Assembly (NCBI RefSeq): GCF_025770735.1
Contig: NZ_JAODPB010000002.1
Coordinates: forward strand, 744,001-808,000
Length of the DNA stretch: 64,000 nt
Reading direction: 5' to 3'
Origin: Shouchella tritolerans
GTDB lineage: Bacteria; Bacillota; Bacilli; Bacillales; Bacillaceae_D
Position numbers and translations under genes: made by a program. The notes beneath the pieces were generated by a model. The model was given only the letters and a program-made list of their open reading frames with translations, did not search any database and had not been told where the DNA came from. Below, one piece after another: positions 48,177 through 56,510 of this stretch (position 1 is the stretch's first letter; every line of letters begins with the position of its first letter).

Positions 48177-48695
48177 CTAACGGCGCAATGCCGAAAACGA
48201 TTTATATAAACTGTTGAATCTCCGGTATTCAGGATTTACCCAAGGGGGGCTTGCTTGGCGGTTATCAGCGGAAGATTCCTTTGCCGCCATTTTTAAAAAG
48301 TCTTGGTTGAGGATGGTTTGCAACATCTGCTTACATTTTCTTTTATATTTGAGATCGATAAAGGGTTGGTTAGGTAAGTCTTTGTACGTATTTTCTAGAA
48401 AGTGTTTAATGTTTTTGATAAACTGCAACACTCTTGGGTTTTCCGACTCTTCCATGAAGATTGGATGAATTAATTTTTCTAATTTTAACCGATTGATATG
48501 GTCCAACAGAAAGTTGAACAGCCATAACGAATGGTAAAAACTTTTTTCTAATTGTATCCGTTCTTTGCGGTATAACGGAGTAGATTGAGCAAGATCGAAC
48601 ATATCCCTCAAAAGAAAGCAGTGTTGCTCTATATAGAAAAAATAATGTTCAAGAACGGACTCCATATGATTTCCTGCTAGTTTAGAGCTATCCAC
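48177..48695 (-). CDS. Unknown 172-aa helical protein of the island
   Basis: Mostly helical with many aromatic and His residues near the start (SVLEHYFFYIEQHCFLLRDMF) and a basic Pro-containing end (SPPWVNPEYRRFNSLYKSF). There is no membrane helix and no motif I recognise. The first half looks like DUF2935-type metal-binding helices, but the pattern is too weak to claim. GTG at 48695 has AAGGAGGT six nt upstream. Lies between the Cys-rich N-terminal-domain gene and a glycosyltransferase, probably one transcript. Confidence 0.65.
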   Translation of the reverse strand: MDSSKLAGNHMESVLEHYFFYIEQHCFLLRDMFDLAQSTPLYRKERIQLEKSFYHSLWLFNFLLDHINRLKLEKLIHPIFMEESENPRVLQFIKNIKHFLENTYKDLPNQPFIDLKYKRKCKQMLQTILNQDFLKMAAKESSADNRQASPPWVNPEYRRFNSLYKSFSALRR

Positions 48696-48752
48696 TACCT
48701 TACCTCCTTCCGAAGGATTTGTATGACGTATAGATTGAGGTTGCAAGAAGGC

Positions 48753-49556
48753 TCACCTATGGCTATCGTTTTCTTGAATGACGCAGCCACATTGGACGCA
48801 CCTGTTTACACGTTTCCCTTCATTCATATGGTGGCATTCACATTCGCAGCCAATAGCCTCAAGTTCTTGGCAACAATGTTCGCAAACTCCAACATTTGCC
48901 TTGCATTCCTCACACTCACATCGATTTTCAGCGAACCTTGCCCCGCACGCTGGACATCTGTACTTATAATTAACGCTATTCGTTTGATATTTCTCGGCGT
49001 AATGCTTTTGGCACGGCTTCCTCTCCTCCTTGTGGGAGCAGCATCGATGATGATTTTCCTGAGAACATCCACACTCTCGACTTGGATGGTGGTGACGAGC
49101 TTTGCAACGATTAGGGCCACCTTTGCATGTACAGTAAGATTCGCCATAGCAGCAACAGTGCCCGCAATGTTCGTATTCATGACAGCAACACCCTTTATGT
49201 ACGCAACAATCATTTCTTTCTTTACCACAACCGTTCCCACAAGGACATTCCGGTTCGTCGCAATTTTCTTCTTCTGAATCGTCGATTGACACCGTCTCTT
49301 CCAATTTTAATTGTAAAAGCAATTGCGACTTTACGACGGTTTTTAAGGTGTTGTTTATACTTTTGTTCATTTGTAAATAGTCGGAGAAACAGGTATCTCT
49401 CATTTCAAGAAAACGTTGCAATTTCTCTGCTTCAGCGTTCAAAATATGCGACAAACCAATTTCCTCTAAAGCGATCGAAGAGAGCAGTAAGTCAACGGTC
49501 TCGCATCGTTTTAAAGAAATAGAGGGTGTAATATTAGGGATACTCGGGAGAGACAT
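48753..49556 (-). CDS. Cys/His-rich protein with the island's N-terminal domain
   Basis: 267 aa. Residues 1-75 are the shared domain ([36 protein letters not shown]). An acidic hinge (DDSEEENCDEPE) leads to about 165 residues dense in Cys and His, including runs such as CCCHEYEHCGHCCCYG and CxxC pairs in RCPACGARFAENRCECEEC that look like zinc ribbons. It could cross-link by disulfides or bind metal, as Cys-rich coat proteins do. ATG at 49556 follows GGAGGTG; an ATG at 49598 has none. First gene of a run continuing to collagen D. Confidence 0.8.
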   Translation of the reverse strand: MSLPSIPNITPSISLKRCETVDLLLSSIALEEIGLSHILNAEAEKLQRFLEMRDTCFSDYLQMNKSINNTLKTVVKSQLLLQLKLEETVSIDDSEEENCDEPECPCGNGCGKERNDCCVHKGCCCHEYEHCGHCCCYGESYCTCKGGPNRCKARHHHPSRECGCSQENHHRCCSHKEERKPCQKHYAEKYQTNSVNYKYRCPACGARFAENRCECEECKANVGVCEHCCQELEAIGCECECHHMNEGKRVNRCVQCGCVIQENDSHR

Positions 49557-50076
49557 TTGACACCTCCGACTATTACTTTTTTTTAGTTGAGTATTCACCG
49601 AATGCGGACGACTAGAAATTTTGTGAGGACTACCGACAAATGATTCTTCTTGTTTCTGTACAAATGCCTACAAACGTCTTTGACTAAAGTCACATTACAT
49701 TTGTTTACATAAGCCCTTGTGATTAATATATACACAGCTAGCTTGCCCAATTTATCTTGTACAATAAAAAATATAAAATCAGTTATCTATTTTCCCAGAC
49801 AATTATATTCCTATTAGGTAATAAGCCTATGTCGAATAGCTTTTTCCACGATGATGGCTTTGCCGGTTACTGGCTTTTTTCTCATTCTGGGCTATCGCCA
49901 TTTATGTGCACCCCGTTCACTTGCCCACGCTTCTTTCTTTCAACCTTCTTGGATCAATCAATTGGTGTCTTTATTTTAGTAAACCTAAAACTTATAAAAG
50001 AGCCTTCGCCAAAGTCCATCTTTTGCATATTATTTATTAAAGCGCGATCATTTTATTAGGCAAGGAGCGAATCAAC
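49557..50076. other. Divergent intergenic region between two Cys-rich genes
   Basis: 520 nt, AT-rich, no supported gene. It must hold promoters for both flanking genes; I could not fix a convincing sigma-K or sigma-E pair. Confidence 0.4.
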
Positions 50077-50391
50077 ATGCAAAATGATGGGCTGTTACAA
50101 TGTGTGTGCCCTAGATGCAGGAGATGTCTCGATTCACTTTGCAAAAAGTATGTAGACGAAAAACTTAATGGCTGTCGCTCAGAGAAGAGAAAAGGCGATG
50201 ATGACTGCACAGAAAATGTCTTTATTTGCAATATGAAGAACCGTCATCGCTGCGAAGCTTGCAGGCGCCCGAAACGGCATCATTGTGGCAAAAAAGTACC
50301 AGTTGATTGCACAGAATATCATTATCATTATGTTTGCCTGTGTCGTTGTTGTTGCTGTTGCTCCTGTCATTGCTGTCGAAAGTGTCAGTGA
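50077..50391 (+). CDS. Small Cys-rich protein
   Basis: 104 aa with about 25 cysteines: CVCPRCRRCLDSLC near the start, CRRPKRHHCGKK in the middle, and an end of CLCRCCCCCSCHCCRKCQ. Highly basic apart from one acidic patch. AAGGAG precedes the ATG. Such a peptide would be insoluble when oxidised, suiting a cross-linked coat or exosporium layer (inference). Divergent from the other Cys-rich gene; a terminator follows. Confidence 0.7.
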   Translation: MQNDGLLQCVCPRCRRCLDSLCKKYVDEKLNGCRSEKRKGDDDCTENVFICNMKNRHRCEACRRPKRHHCGKKVPVDCTEYHYHYVCLCRCCCCCSCHCCRKCQ

Positions 50392-50445
50392 ATCACATCG
50401 CTCTGGTATTGTATTTGAGCCCCTTCTATTCCAGCGCAAACAAAT

Positions 50446-50479
50446 AACACCCGAATTTGGATGGAATCATTCGGGTGTT
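50446..50479 (-). terminator. Terminator of the 55.3-50.5 kb glycan operon
   Basis: Stem AACACCCGAAT / ATTCGGGTGTT with a 12-nt loop; on the minus strand it is followed by ATTTGTTTG. It may also slow plus-strand transcripts from the Cys-rich gene. Confidence 0.65.
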
Positions 50480-50506
50480 GCTCTGTTGGTATGACCTGGG
50501 AAAACA

Positions 50507-51610
50507 TTAATATACGGTTTTCATCATCTCTGCTTTCCTTCGGATCATCTCTAGATTTTTTTGCAGCCGCTCGTCATGTGGGTTCAATTCTACCGCTTTT
50601 TTTCCAAGCTCGTACGATTTTTCGTACATGTTTAAATGATAGCAGCTTAATGCCCCTAAGTCGTAAATTGTTGCATCCCAAGCAAACGCTTCATTCATAT
50701 AAATCAATGGTTTTTCTTTTATTTTTAAAGCTTCTTCTACCATATGATAGATGGTTGGCCAATCTCTTTCGCCATAGGCGAGCTGTGCCATTTCAACATA
50801 AGGTTCGCGAATCGTCGGCGCTTCTGCAATCGCTTTGTATAACCAGTTTTTCGCTTCGTGATGGTCTCCCTTCTCCCGGTACGATCTGGCAATAAACCTC
50901 ATCGACGCGCTGCGCTCTTCTTTCCAGTTTGCCGATGGCATGCTCAGATGGTTTGTAAGCGTGTCGATGCATTTGTCCCACAATTGATAATACATGTATT
51001 CCCGTCCTAAATAATGGACATTCCGATCATGGTCAGGATTTTCCTTCACTGTCTGTTCTAATAAAGCTAAATATTGCCCTCTTGATTTTGTAAGATCAGG
51101 ATAATGATTTAATTGAATCGTTTCATCTACCGAATAACATTCAGGCCCTGCTCCGTAATAATGTAATTCTTCATGTACAGCGTTGACCCATCTGTATTCA
51201 TGGCGACAATGGATTTTTTCAAACCAAAACGTTTGCCCTCTTGAGCCATCTGGGTTAAAGCTCCAAGTATACATATATCTAAGCCTTGTCGTCTGAGGAG
51301 TCCATGCTTTTTCTAGCTTTTCTCTCCATCCTGGCTCAAACCGTTCATCTAAATCGGCACACACGCATACATCCACATTCTCTGGCACAAAACTTAGGGA
51401 TGCATTTCGAGCTACATCAAATCGCCACGGTTGGACTGAAATCGGATAAACCATGGCCCCGCGTGCTTTTAATTTTTGTGTGGTTTCATCAAGGGAGCCT
51501 GTGTCCGCCACGATAACCATATCCGCTTCTTGCATCGAATCCATCCAACGGTCGACGAATGTTTCTTCATTTTTACAAATGGCATAAACGGCAACCTGCA
51601 GTTTACTCAT
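50507..51610 (-). CDS. GT2 glycosyltransferase with TPR tail (SunS-like)
   Basis: 367 aa, clearly paralogous to the enzyme at 34762-35856 over the whole length (VAVYAICKNEE, ADTGSLDET, CADLDERFEPGWREKLEKAW, WSFNPDGSRGQTFWFEKIH, FAWDATIYDLGAL). The nucleotide motif reads DTGSLDET instead of DTGSTDGT. TPR-like helices fill the second half. Third of three consecutive ATGs (51610) is chosen for spacing from AAGGG and alignment to the paralogue. Last gene of the five-gene operon. Confidence 0.85.
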   Translation of the reverse strand: MSKLQVAVYAICKNEETFVDRWMDSMQEADMVIVADTGSLDETTQKLKARGAMVYPISVQPWRFDVARNASLSFVPENVDVCVCADLDERFEPGWREKLEKAWTPQTTRLRYMYTWSFNPDGSRGQTFWFEKIHCRHEYRWVNAVHEELHYYGAGPECYSVDETIQLNHYPDLTKSRGQYLALLEQTVKENPDHDRNVHYLGREYMYYQLWDKCIDTLTNHLSMPSANWKEERSASMRFIARSYREKGDHHEAKNWLYKAIAEAPTIREPYVEMAQLAYGERDWPTIYHMVEEALKIKEKPLIYMNEAFAWDATIYDLGALSCYHLNMYEKSYELGKKAVELNPHDERLQKNLEMIRRKAEMMKTVY

Positions 51611-51655
51611 CATCATGTCCCTTCTTTTCGTTCATTTCAGCCTTTTCATTGTTCC

Positions 51656-52912
51656 CTAATAAAATTTTGCATTGTCTCTTACCGACGCGGCCACGTAATC
51701 TGGCAATTGCTTCATTTTCGCTTGAAGACGTTGTTGCGCTTGGCGACCGATTCCACGTTTTTCTTCAATATAATAAGCGGAAACGGAAATTTCAAAGTCA
51801 AGAAGATATTCATACACGCCATAATCAACAAAAAGTATATCCTGTTCAGGGAAAGGAGTTTCCTTTCCTTTTAAGGCAAACATTAACGCAATGTGATAGT
51901 TGGCCTGCTCCCGATACATTTTTGCTAAACGGTAGAGTGGTTCCGCCCGTTGTGGTCTAGATTGCCACGCTTTCATATAAGAAATTGTGGCAAGTGCCAA
52001 ACATTGTTCTTCCTCTTGTGCTAGTCGATCCATGGCCTCTAAATCAAACATTTGTCCGCTTTCTTCTGCTTCTTGTGTTATTTGGTCACGCTCTCCGGCG
52101 ACCTGATGAGCAAGGTCCTCATAACAACAACCGATCTTTAATAAGGAATAAAAAACTTCTTCGTCCCATCCACCAGCTTTAACCCTTTTTTTATACCACT
52201 TTATCGATTCTGTAAATTCCTCCATGGCACTTAATGTTTGACCTAAATAAAACATATACCGTACTTTTAAATGAGCTGGAGTCGTTAAGTCACGGATACC
52301 GTCTAGCAATAACTGCTTGTCACGTTTAAATTTATTTTCTTTACTGCCACCATCCTCTTGATCGTCAATCTTCAAATGGATCAGTTTCCCTTGTTTTATT
52401 GGTTGCTCCTCGTTTATCTTAGAACGGTCAATATCCCAATATTCATGAGTGACGCCATAGGCTTTCCATGGAAGAGTGGTCTTTATCAGGCGAACGTTCC
52501 AATATTCAATGACGTTGTTGTACTGCAAGATCATATATTGGTCGTGCTCCAAGTTGGCCTTATCAAACGATTGCTTCACCTCTAAGATCATGTCCGCATC
52601 AAGCAATAATAAGTAATCGGCTTCTGGATAGGTTTTTGTCGCTAACTGAGCAGATAAACTTCGATTATAGCCAAAGTTTTTAAATGGTTCATAATGGATT
52701 GTCACTGGAATGTTATTCTCCGTACACCAGGTTTCGATTAAATCAACTGTGTCATCAGTTGAGCCTGTATCACAAATGGAAACATAATCGATCACCGGTT
52801 TGGCAGATTCCAAGCATCTTTTCATCACGTTCGACTCATTTTTTACAATCATACACAGGCATATTTTTTTATTGGTTGTAGGCTTTTTCATTTTCCAGGT
52901 TTTTTTTGTCAC
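51656..52912 (-). CDS. GT2 glycosyltransferase with TPR tail
   Basis: 418 aa. ICLCMIVKNESNVMKRCLES, CDTGSTDDT, LLLLDADMIL (metal site), YGVTHEYWD, then TPR-like repeats (LKVRYMFYLGQTLSAMEEF, AEPLYRLAKMYREQANYHIALMFALKG). The GT region differs from the others in the island and resembles glycosyltransferases joined to TPR in other surface-glycan loci. GTG at 52912 has AGAGG 7 nt upstream; GTG 52936 lies before that site and ATG 52891 is more distant. Fourth gene of the operon. Confidence 0.82.
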   Translation of the reverse strand: MTKKTWKMKKPTTNKKICLCMIVKNESNVMKRCLESAKPVIDYVSICDTGSTDDTVDLIETWCTENNIPVTIHYEPFKNFGYNRSLSAQLATKTYPEADYLLLLDADMILEVKQSFDKANLEHDQYMILQYNNVIEYWNVRLIKTTLPWKAYGVTHEYWDIDRSKINEEQPIKQGKLIHLKIDDQEDGGSKENKFKRDKQLLLDGIRDLTTPAHLKVRYMFYLGQTLSAMEEFTESIKWYKKRVKAGGWDEEVFYSLLKIGCCYEDLAHQVAGERDQITQEAEESGQMFDLEAMDRLAQEEEQCLALATISYMKAWQSRPQRAEPLYRLAKMYREQANYHIALMFALKGKETPFPEQDILFVDYGVYEYLLDFEISVSAYYIEEKRGIGRQAQQRLQAKMKQLPDYVAASVRDNAKFY

Positions 52913-53029
52913 CTTTTTTCCTCTCTCCTTAAGCACGGAGATAATAAACTTATTTTTTTCGAGGACAAACTTCCTCTTTTAAGCAAACTCCAGCAGTCAT
53001 CGAAAGCCTTATAACCAATTGACGGGAGA

Positions 53030-53806
53030 TTAGATGCGATAAACCGGAAAATCTTTTAATGAAAACTCAGCAATGGCTGGAACTTTATGATAGTTGGATG
53101 TTCCATAATAGACTTTTTTTCCTAATTTAGCAGCACCAATCATCACATGGGCTCTGTCCGTATAAACGGCGTCAAAATCAGAAATCATTTTTAACCAAGC
53201 ATCTAGCGTTTGGCACGTAACGGAGATGTCATTGTTGTACCTTGGTGGCGGCTCATGGCCTTCTTTTTCTGGATCCATTCGAAATGCGTTAAGGGCTCCC
53301 TTTCCTTTTTTTATATAGGATGAAAAATCATAAAAAAAAGCACAATCGTAAGCAATATCCCCATCACATAAATCTTTGATTTGCTTATAAGACGTCCGTT
53401 CACGGGCAAACACTTTCGCTTTCGTATGGGAGAGAGCTTTCTTGACGATTGGTAGAGATGTGTCAAAAGACGTCGGGAAAACCACCACTTTTTCAAAACG
53501 GCTTTCAATTAATGGCAAATATTCTGGCCAAGAGTGAAAAGCCCGACACCAACCGCCCCCTCCAGTCACAATAGCGGTATCCCCTTTATAACTCGGTTCA
53601 TTTACTAACCTTTCTCTCACAATCTCTTTGTAGCCAGTTTTTTCTAGTAATTTTCTTGTTCCACCCCAAATTAAATGATCGCCGATATTCCCATCGGCTC
53701 TTATAAAAGTAACATCGTCCGTGTTACCAATCGCCGCCAATAGTTTTTTTCTTGATGCGTGTACTCCCGCTTCATGTGATGAAAAATTATCCTCCATCTT
53801 ATTCAA
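53030..53806 (-). CDS. Polysaccharide pyruvyltransferase-like protein
   Basis: 258 aa. FIRADGNIGDHLIWGGTRKLL, then AIVTGGGGWCRAF and VVVFPTSF, DIAYDCAFFYDF and TDRAHVMIGAAKLGKKVYYG follow the pattern of the CsaB/EpsO/WcaK pyruvyltransferase family, which adds ketal pyruvate to surface sugars and is GT-B-like in fold. The final HAM-type histidine motif (DRAHVMI) is present. Third gene of the operon, 30 nt after the GT8-like gene. It implies an acidic, pyruvylated glycan (inference). Confidence 0.78.
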   Translation of the reverse strand: MNKMEDNFSSHEAGVHASRKKLLAAIGNTDDVTFIRADGNIGDHLIWGGTRKLLEKTGYKEIVRERLVNEPSYKGDTAIVTGGGGWCRAFHSWPEYLPLIESRFEKVVVFPTSFDTSLPIVKKALSHTKAKVFARERTSYKQIKDLCDGDIAYDCAFFYDFSSYIKKGKGALNAFRMDPEKEGHEPPPRYNNDISVTCQTLDAWLKMISDFDAVYTDRAHVMIGAAKLGKKVYYGTSNYHKVPAIAEFSLKDFPVYRI

Positions 53807-53836
53807 TTCTCCTTCTCCATATCATTTTTCATTCAG

Positions 53837-54571
53837 CTAAATATGCAAATAATAGATAATGTCATCAAATGTTTCTACTGTTTGGCTTCTCGGATTGAAA
53901 ATGCGCATCCCTGTAAAGCGGTTTATGAGCTGCTCTACTTTTATGAAATCACTGCACCTCCCATGGATGATTTTCACTTGATTTTTTAAATAAGTAGGAA
54001 CAGGAAGCCGGCAATTGTATTCAGGTGTTAATGTCGCCACCCTAAGCTTGCTATAATAAACCGCCTTTCTTAAGCTTGGCTGGTCAATGTTTTTCACCCT
54101 ACGCAAATCTCTATAAAAACGCAGCCAATCGGTAAAGAGCTCTTCCTCTATACATTGACGATTGAATAGAATAACGCCACTATTAAATTCTGGATAACAT
54201 GTTGGGATGCCTAAGTTGAAATACGGGATTTGGTCCCTTCCTGGAGTATGCGCTAACGCTAAATCAAACTGGTTTAATAACAAAAATAACTCCGAGATAT
54301 CACCGCACACATACGTATCCGTATCTAAAAACAATGTGTGTTCGTAAGGGGTTTTCGACAAGTACGCCATTTTACATTCTTTCACATCGTCCGTTGGGGT
54401 TACTTTTTCAACCGTGTCAAAACAGTCATCTGCGGAAAGATCCAAATTTGTGTAGATCGTAATGGGTATGTTAGGCATATGTTTTTTGGCACTTATTGCC
54501 GACGTCACCGCTTCTTTGACATGCTTATCCCCGAATGCAATGTAGACAATCCCCTTATACACCACTTTCAC
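53837..54571 (-). CDS. GT8-like glycosyltransferase
   Basis: 244 aa GT-A enzyme. IVYIAFGDKHVKEAVTSAISAKKHMP, TLFLDTDTYVCGDISELF (DxD metal motif), FNSGVILFNR and DQPSLRKAVYY are the usual GT8/glycogenin-like landmarks, and IIHGRCSDF has the late histidine. Donor and acceptor unknown. Second gene of the operon, 41 nt after the first. Confidence 0.78.
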   Translation of the reverse strand: MKVVYKGIVYIAFGDKHVKEAVTSAISAKKHMPNIPITIYTNLDLSADDCFDTVEKVTPTDDVKECKMAYLSKTPYEHTLFLDTDTYVCGDISELFLLLNQFDLALAHTPGRDQIPYFNLGIPTCYPEFNSGVILFNRQCIEEELFTDWLRFYRDLRRVKNIDQPSLRKAVYYSKLRVATLTPEYNCRLPVPTYLKNQVKIIHGRCSDFIKVEQLINRFTGMRIFNPRSQTVETFDDIIYYLHI

Positions 54572-54612
54572 ATCCTTTTATTCACATAGGGTAATGACGC
54601 TACTCTGAACAC

Positions 54613-55305
54613 CTAATCGATTTGTTCATGGTGGCCTAATTCCGACACTAACCTTTGCATTTGTTCTTGATCATGTGCACAGCCGTAGTAACGCTGCAAC
54701 AAACTCCAATTATTGTCATAATGAGGATTTCCTTCCCTCCCTGTTGGCGGGTGCCATAAGTGATATACATAGCCGGCTAGTCGGCGGTAATCCCCACATA
54801 ACGTATTTAAAGCGATCCCAAAAGCGTCATCTTCTCCACCCCAACCTAAAAACCGTTCATCGAATCCATTCACTTTTTCAAAGTTTTCTCTCGGAATAAC
54901 ATTAATTCCACCAACGGGATCCCATACTCTCTCCCTCCCTTCCTTTTCCATCAAAATCGTTCCGTCTTGATCAAGTAGTTTGTTTGTAAAGGAAGGAGAT
55001 AAATCAAACACTTTGTGATAAGGAACAACCCAAGCGCATTGATTAAGCAAGTGGATTGCATCAATGAGAATTTGTCGCTCATAAAATATGTCAGCATCTG
55101 CTATGACAAAAAGATTCCGATTTGCTTTCTTAGCTGCGTCATTAATTGCTTGGGAACGAGAAAAAAGCGCACTACTGCTTTCGCCAATACATATTTCCAC
55201 CTCAGGAATATATGTTTGATAAAATTTTATTACCCAGTTCAATAATTTATCTCGATGTCCGTGATCAGATCGAAAAGGAATTAAAATTGAGACGTCCTCT
55301 ATCAT
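54613..55305 (-). CDS. GT2-type glycosyltransferase with galactosyltransferase C-terminal motif
   Basis: 230 aa. VSILIPFRSDHGHRDKLLNWVIKF start, ICIGESSSALFSRSQAIN, IADADIFYE (DxD), WDPVGGINVIPRE and GFDERFLGWGGEDDAFG, the hallmark of GT7C/chondroitin-synthase-like transferases. No TPR tail. GAAGGAG precedes the ATG. First gene of the five-gene operon; CATAGTATA at 55393-55385 resembles a sigma-K -10, but the -35 spacing does not fit. Confidence 0.8.
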   Translation of the reverse strand: MIEDVSILIPFRSDHGHRDKLLNWVIKFYQTYIPEVEICIGESSSALFSRSQAINDAAKKANRNLFVIADADIFYERQILIDAIHLLNQCAWVVPYHKVFDLSPSFTNKLLDQDGTILMEKEGRERVWDPVGGINVIPRENFEKVNGFDERFLGWGGEDDAFGIALNTLCGDYRRLAGYVYHLWHPPTGREGNPHYDNNWSLLQRYYGCAHDQEQMQRLVSELGHHEQID

Positions 55306-55581
55306 TTGTTGGCTCCTTCGAACGTGATTGAAATGATCGTTCTCATCGATAAAATGTTTTTACTATGTTATTGTCAAAACAGCTTATACTATGATAAAAA
55401 TTTTGGTTTTCCATTTTCGTTAAATTATTAAACTTTCCTATGAGAGGGTAACCTACAATTATAAGGACTTTAGAATAATGTCATTACCAATAAACGGATT
55501 TAACATTACCAATCAATAGGAATTGGAAAGCATATAAAACACCCCATTGAAATAGGCTGCATAATAATGGAGGTGTACTGA

Positions 55582-56052
55582 ATGCCAATGCACGATTTTG
55601 AACATATCCTTCGCAAGTGGTTAACCACCTTAAAACCAAAGTCTATTTTAGAGTACGGGCCAGGTTTATCTACAGAAATCATGCTAGCGTTATGTCCAGA
55701 GGCTCACATAACGAGTATTGAACATGATCATCATTGGTATGCTAAGGCAAAAGCAACATACAAAGATCGCGTCAATTTGGTTTTTCGAGAAAGTTTTACG
55801 TTTAAAAGCCAATATGCTTGTTGGCCACTATTGCAAGACGACATTCCTCAATATGACTTTATTTTTGTTGATGGTCGGCGTCGAGTCGAGTGCTTGCTCG
55901 TAGGCCTCCACGTATTAAAGCCAAATGGAACTCTCTTATTACATGATGCAGAACGTAAAGAATATCAACACGGGATTGACTTATATGAAACCGTTGAAAA
56001 GCATTCAGGAAAGGATCTGGCAACGACTGTTATACTAAAAAAGCGATTGTAG
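55582..56052 (+). CDS. SAM-dependent methyltransferase-like protein
   Basis: 156 aa, a short class I methyltransferase core: SILEYGPGLSTEIML (motif I), ITSIEHDHHWYAKAK, YDFIFVDGRRRVECL and LKPNGTLLLHDAERKEYQ. The IFVDGRRR and LLHDA motifs resemble methyltransferases that act on sugars in surface glycans. GGAGGTG precedes the ATG. Divergent from the glycan operon, so it probably belongs to the island and marks its right edge. Confidence 0.72.
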   Translation: MPMHDFEHILRKWLTTLKPKSILEYGPGLSTEIMLALCPEAHITSIEHDHHWYAKAKATYKDRVNLVFRESFTFKSQYACWPLLQDDIPQYDFIFVDGRRRVECLLVGLHVLKPNGTLLLHDAERKEYQHGIDLYETVEKHSGKDLATTVILKKRL

Positions 56053-56510
56053 ACCATTCGCATCTGTATATTTGCGACGAGTTGTATAACAATATCAACA
56101 AACACGACGCACTCACAAATAGGGTAAGAGCGCTCTTTCCCTATGTACCCCATTTTTAAATAAAAAAGAAAACGTTTAGTGGTGGTGAAAAAGGAATACG
56201 AGGACGATTATGGGGCACATACACGTTTTACAAACATTTCATACTTAAACTCTTTTTCAGAGCCCATTTCCAAGGCTATCTTTAGACTAGCACTAGTTTT
56301 TATAGTATGCGACTCCGTAAACTACGAAAAAACGATAGGTAAAAGTAAAGAGTGGCACACATCCCAATGAGAAGTTGGGGTATGTGCCACTCTTTTCCAA
56401 TCGTAACAGCATGTAAGCGTAAAAAACGGTTACAGATTTAGTGTATATTTGGAAATGATTTGCTCAAACTAAAAATGCAGTTAACAATCATCGGATAAGG
56501 AGGAATATCT
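56053..56510. other. Intergenic region, right boundary of the island
   Basis: 458 nt. A weak frame at 56179-56370 lacks a ribosome site and I do not accept it. The strong hairpin at 56349-56396 is described separately. The right end holds the catalase ribosome site. Confidence 0.45.
56349..56396 (+). terminator. Strong hairpin terminator
   Basis: Stem AGAGTGGCACA / TGTGCCACTCT with a second stem TCCCAA / TTGGGG inside, followed by TTTTCC. It lies about 300 nt after the methyltransferase gene and may end a long 3' UTR or an unseen transcript. Confidence 0.7.

Noticed and set aside
48723-49277. 184-codon plus-strand frame opposite the Cys-rich gene
   Set aside because: Complement of Cys/His codons giving a Thr/Phe-rich pseudo-membrane protein; no start signal.
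56179-56370. 63-codon frame before the catalase gene
   Set aside because: No ribosome site, weak codon pattern, and its end lies inside a terminator hairpin.
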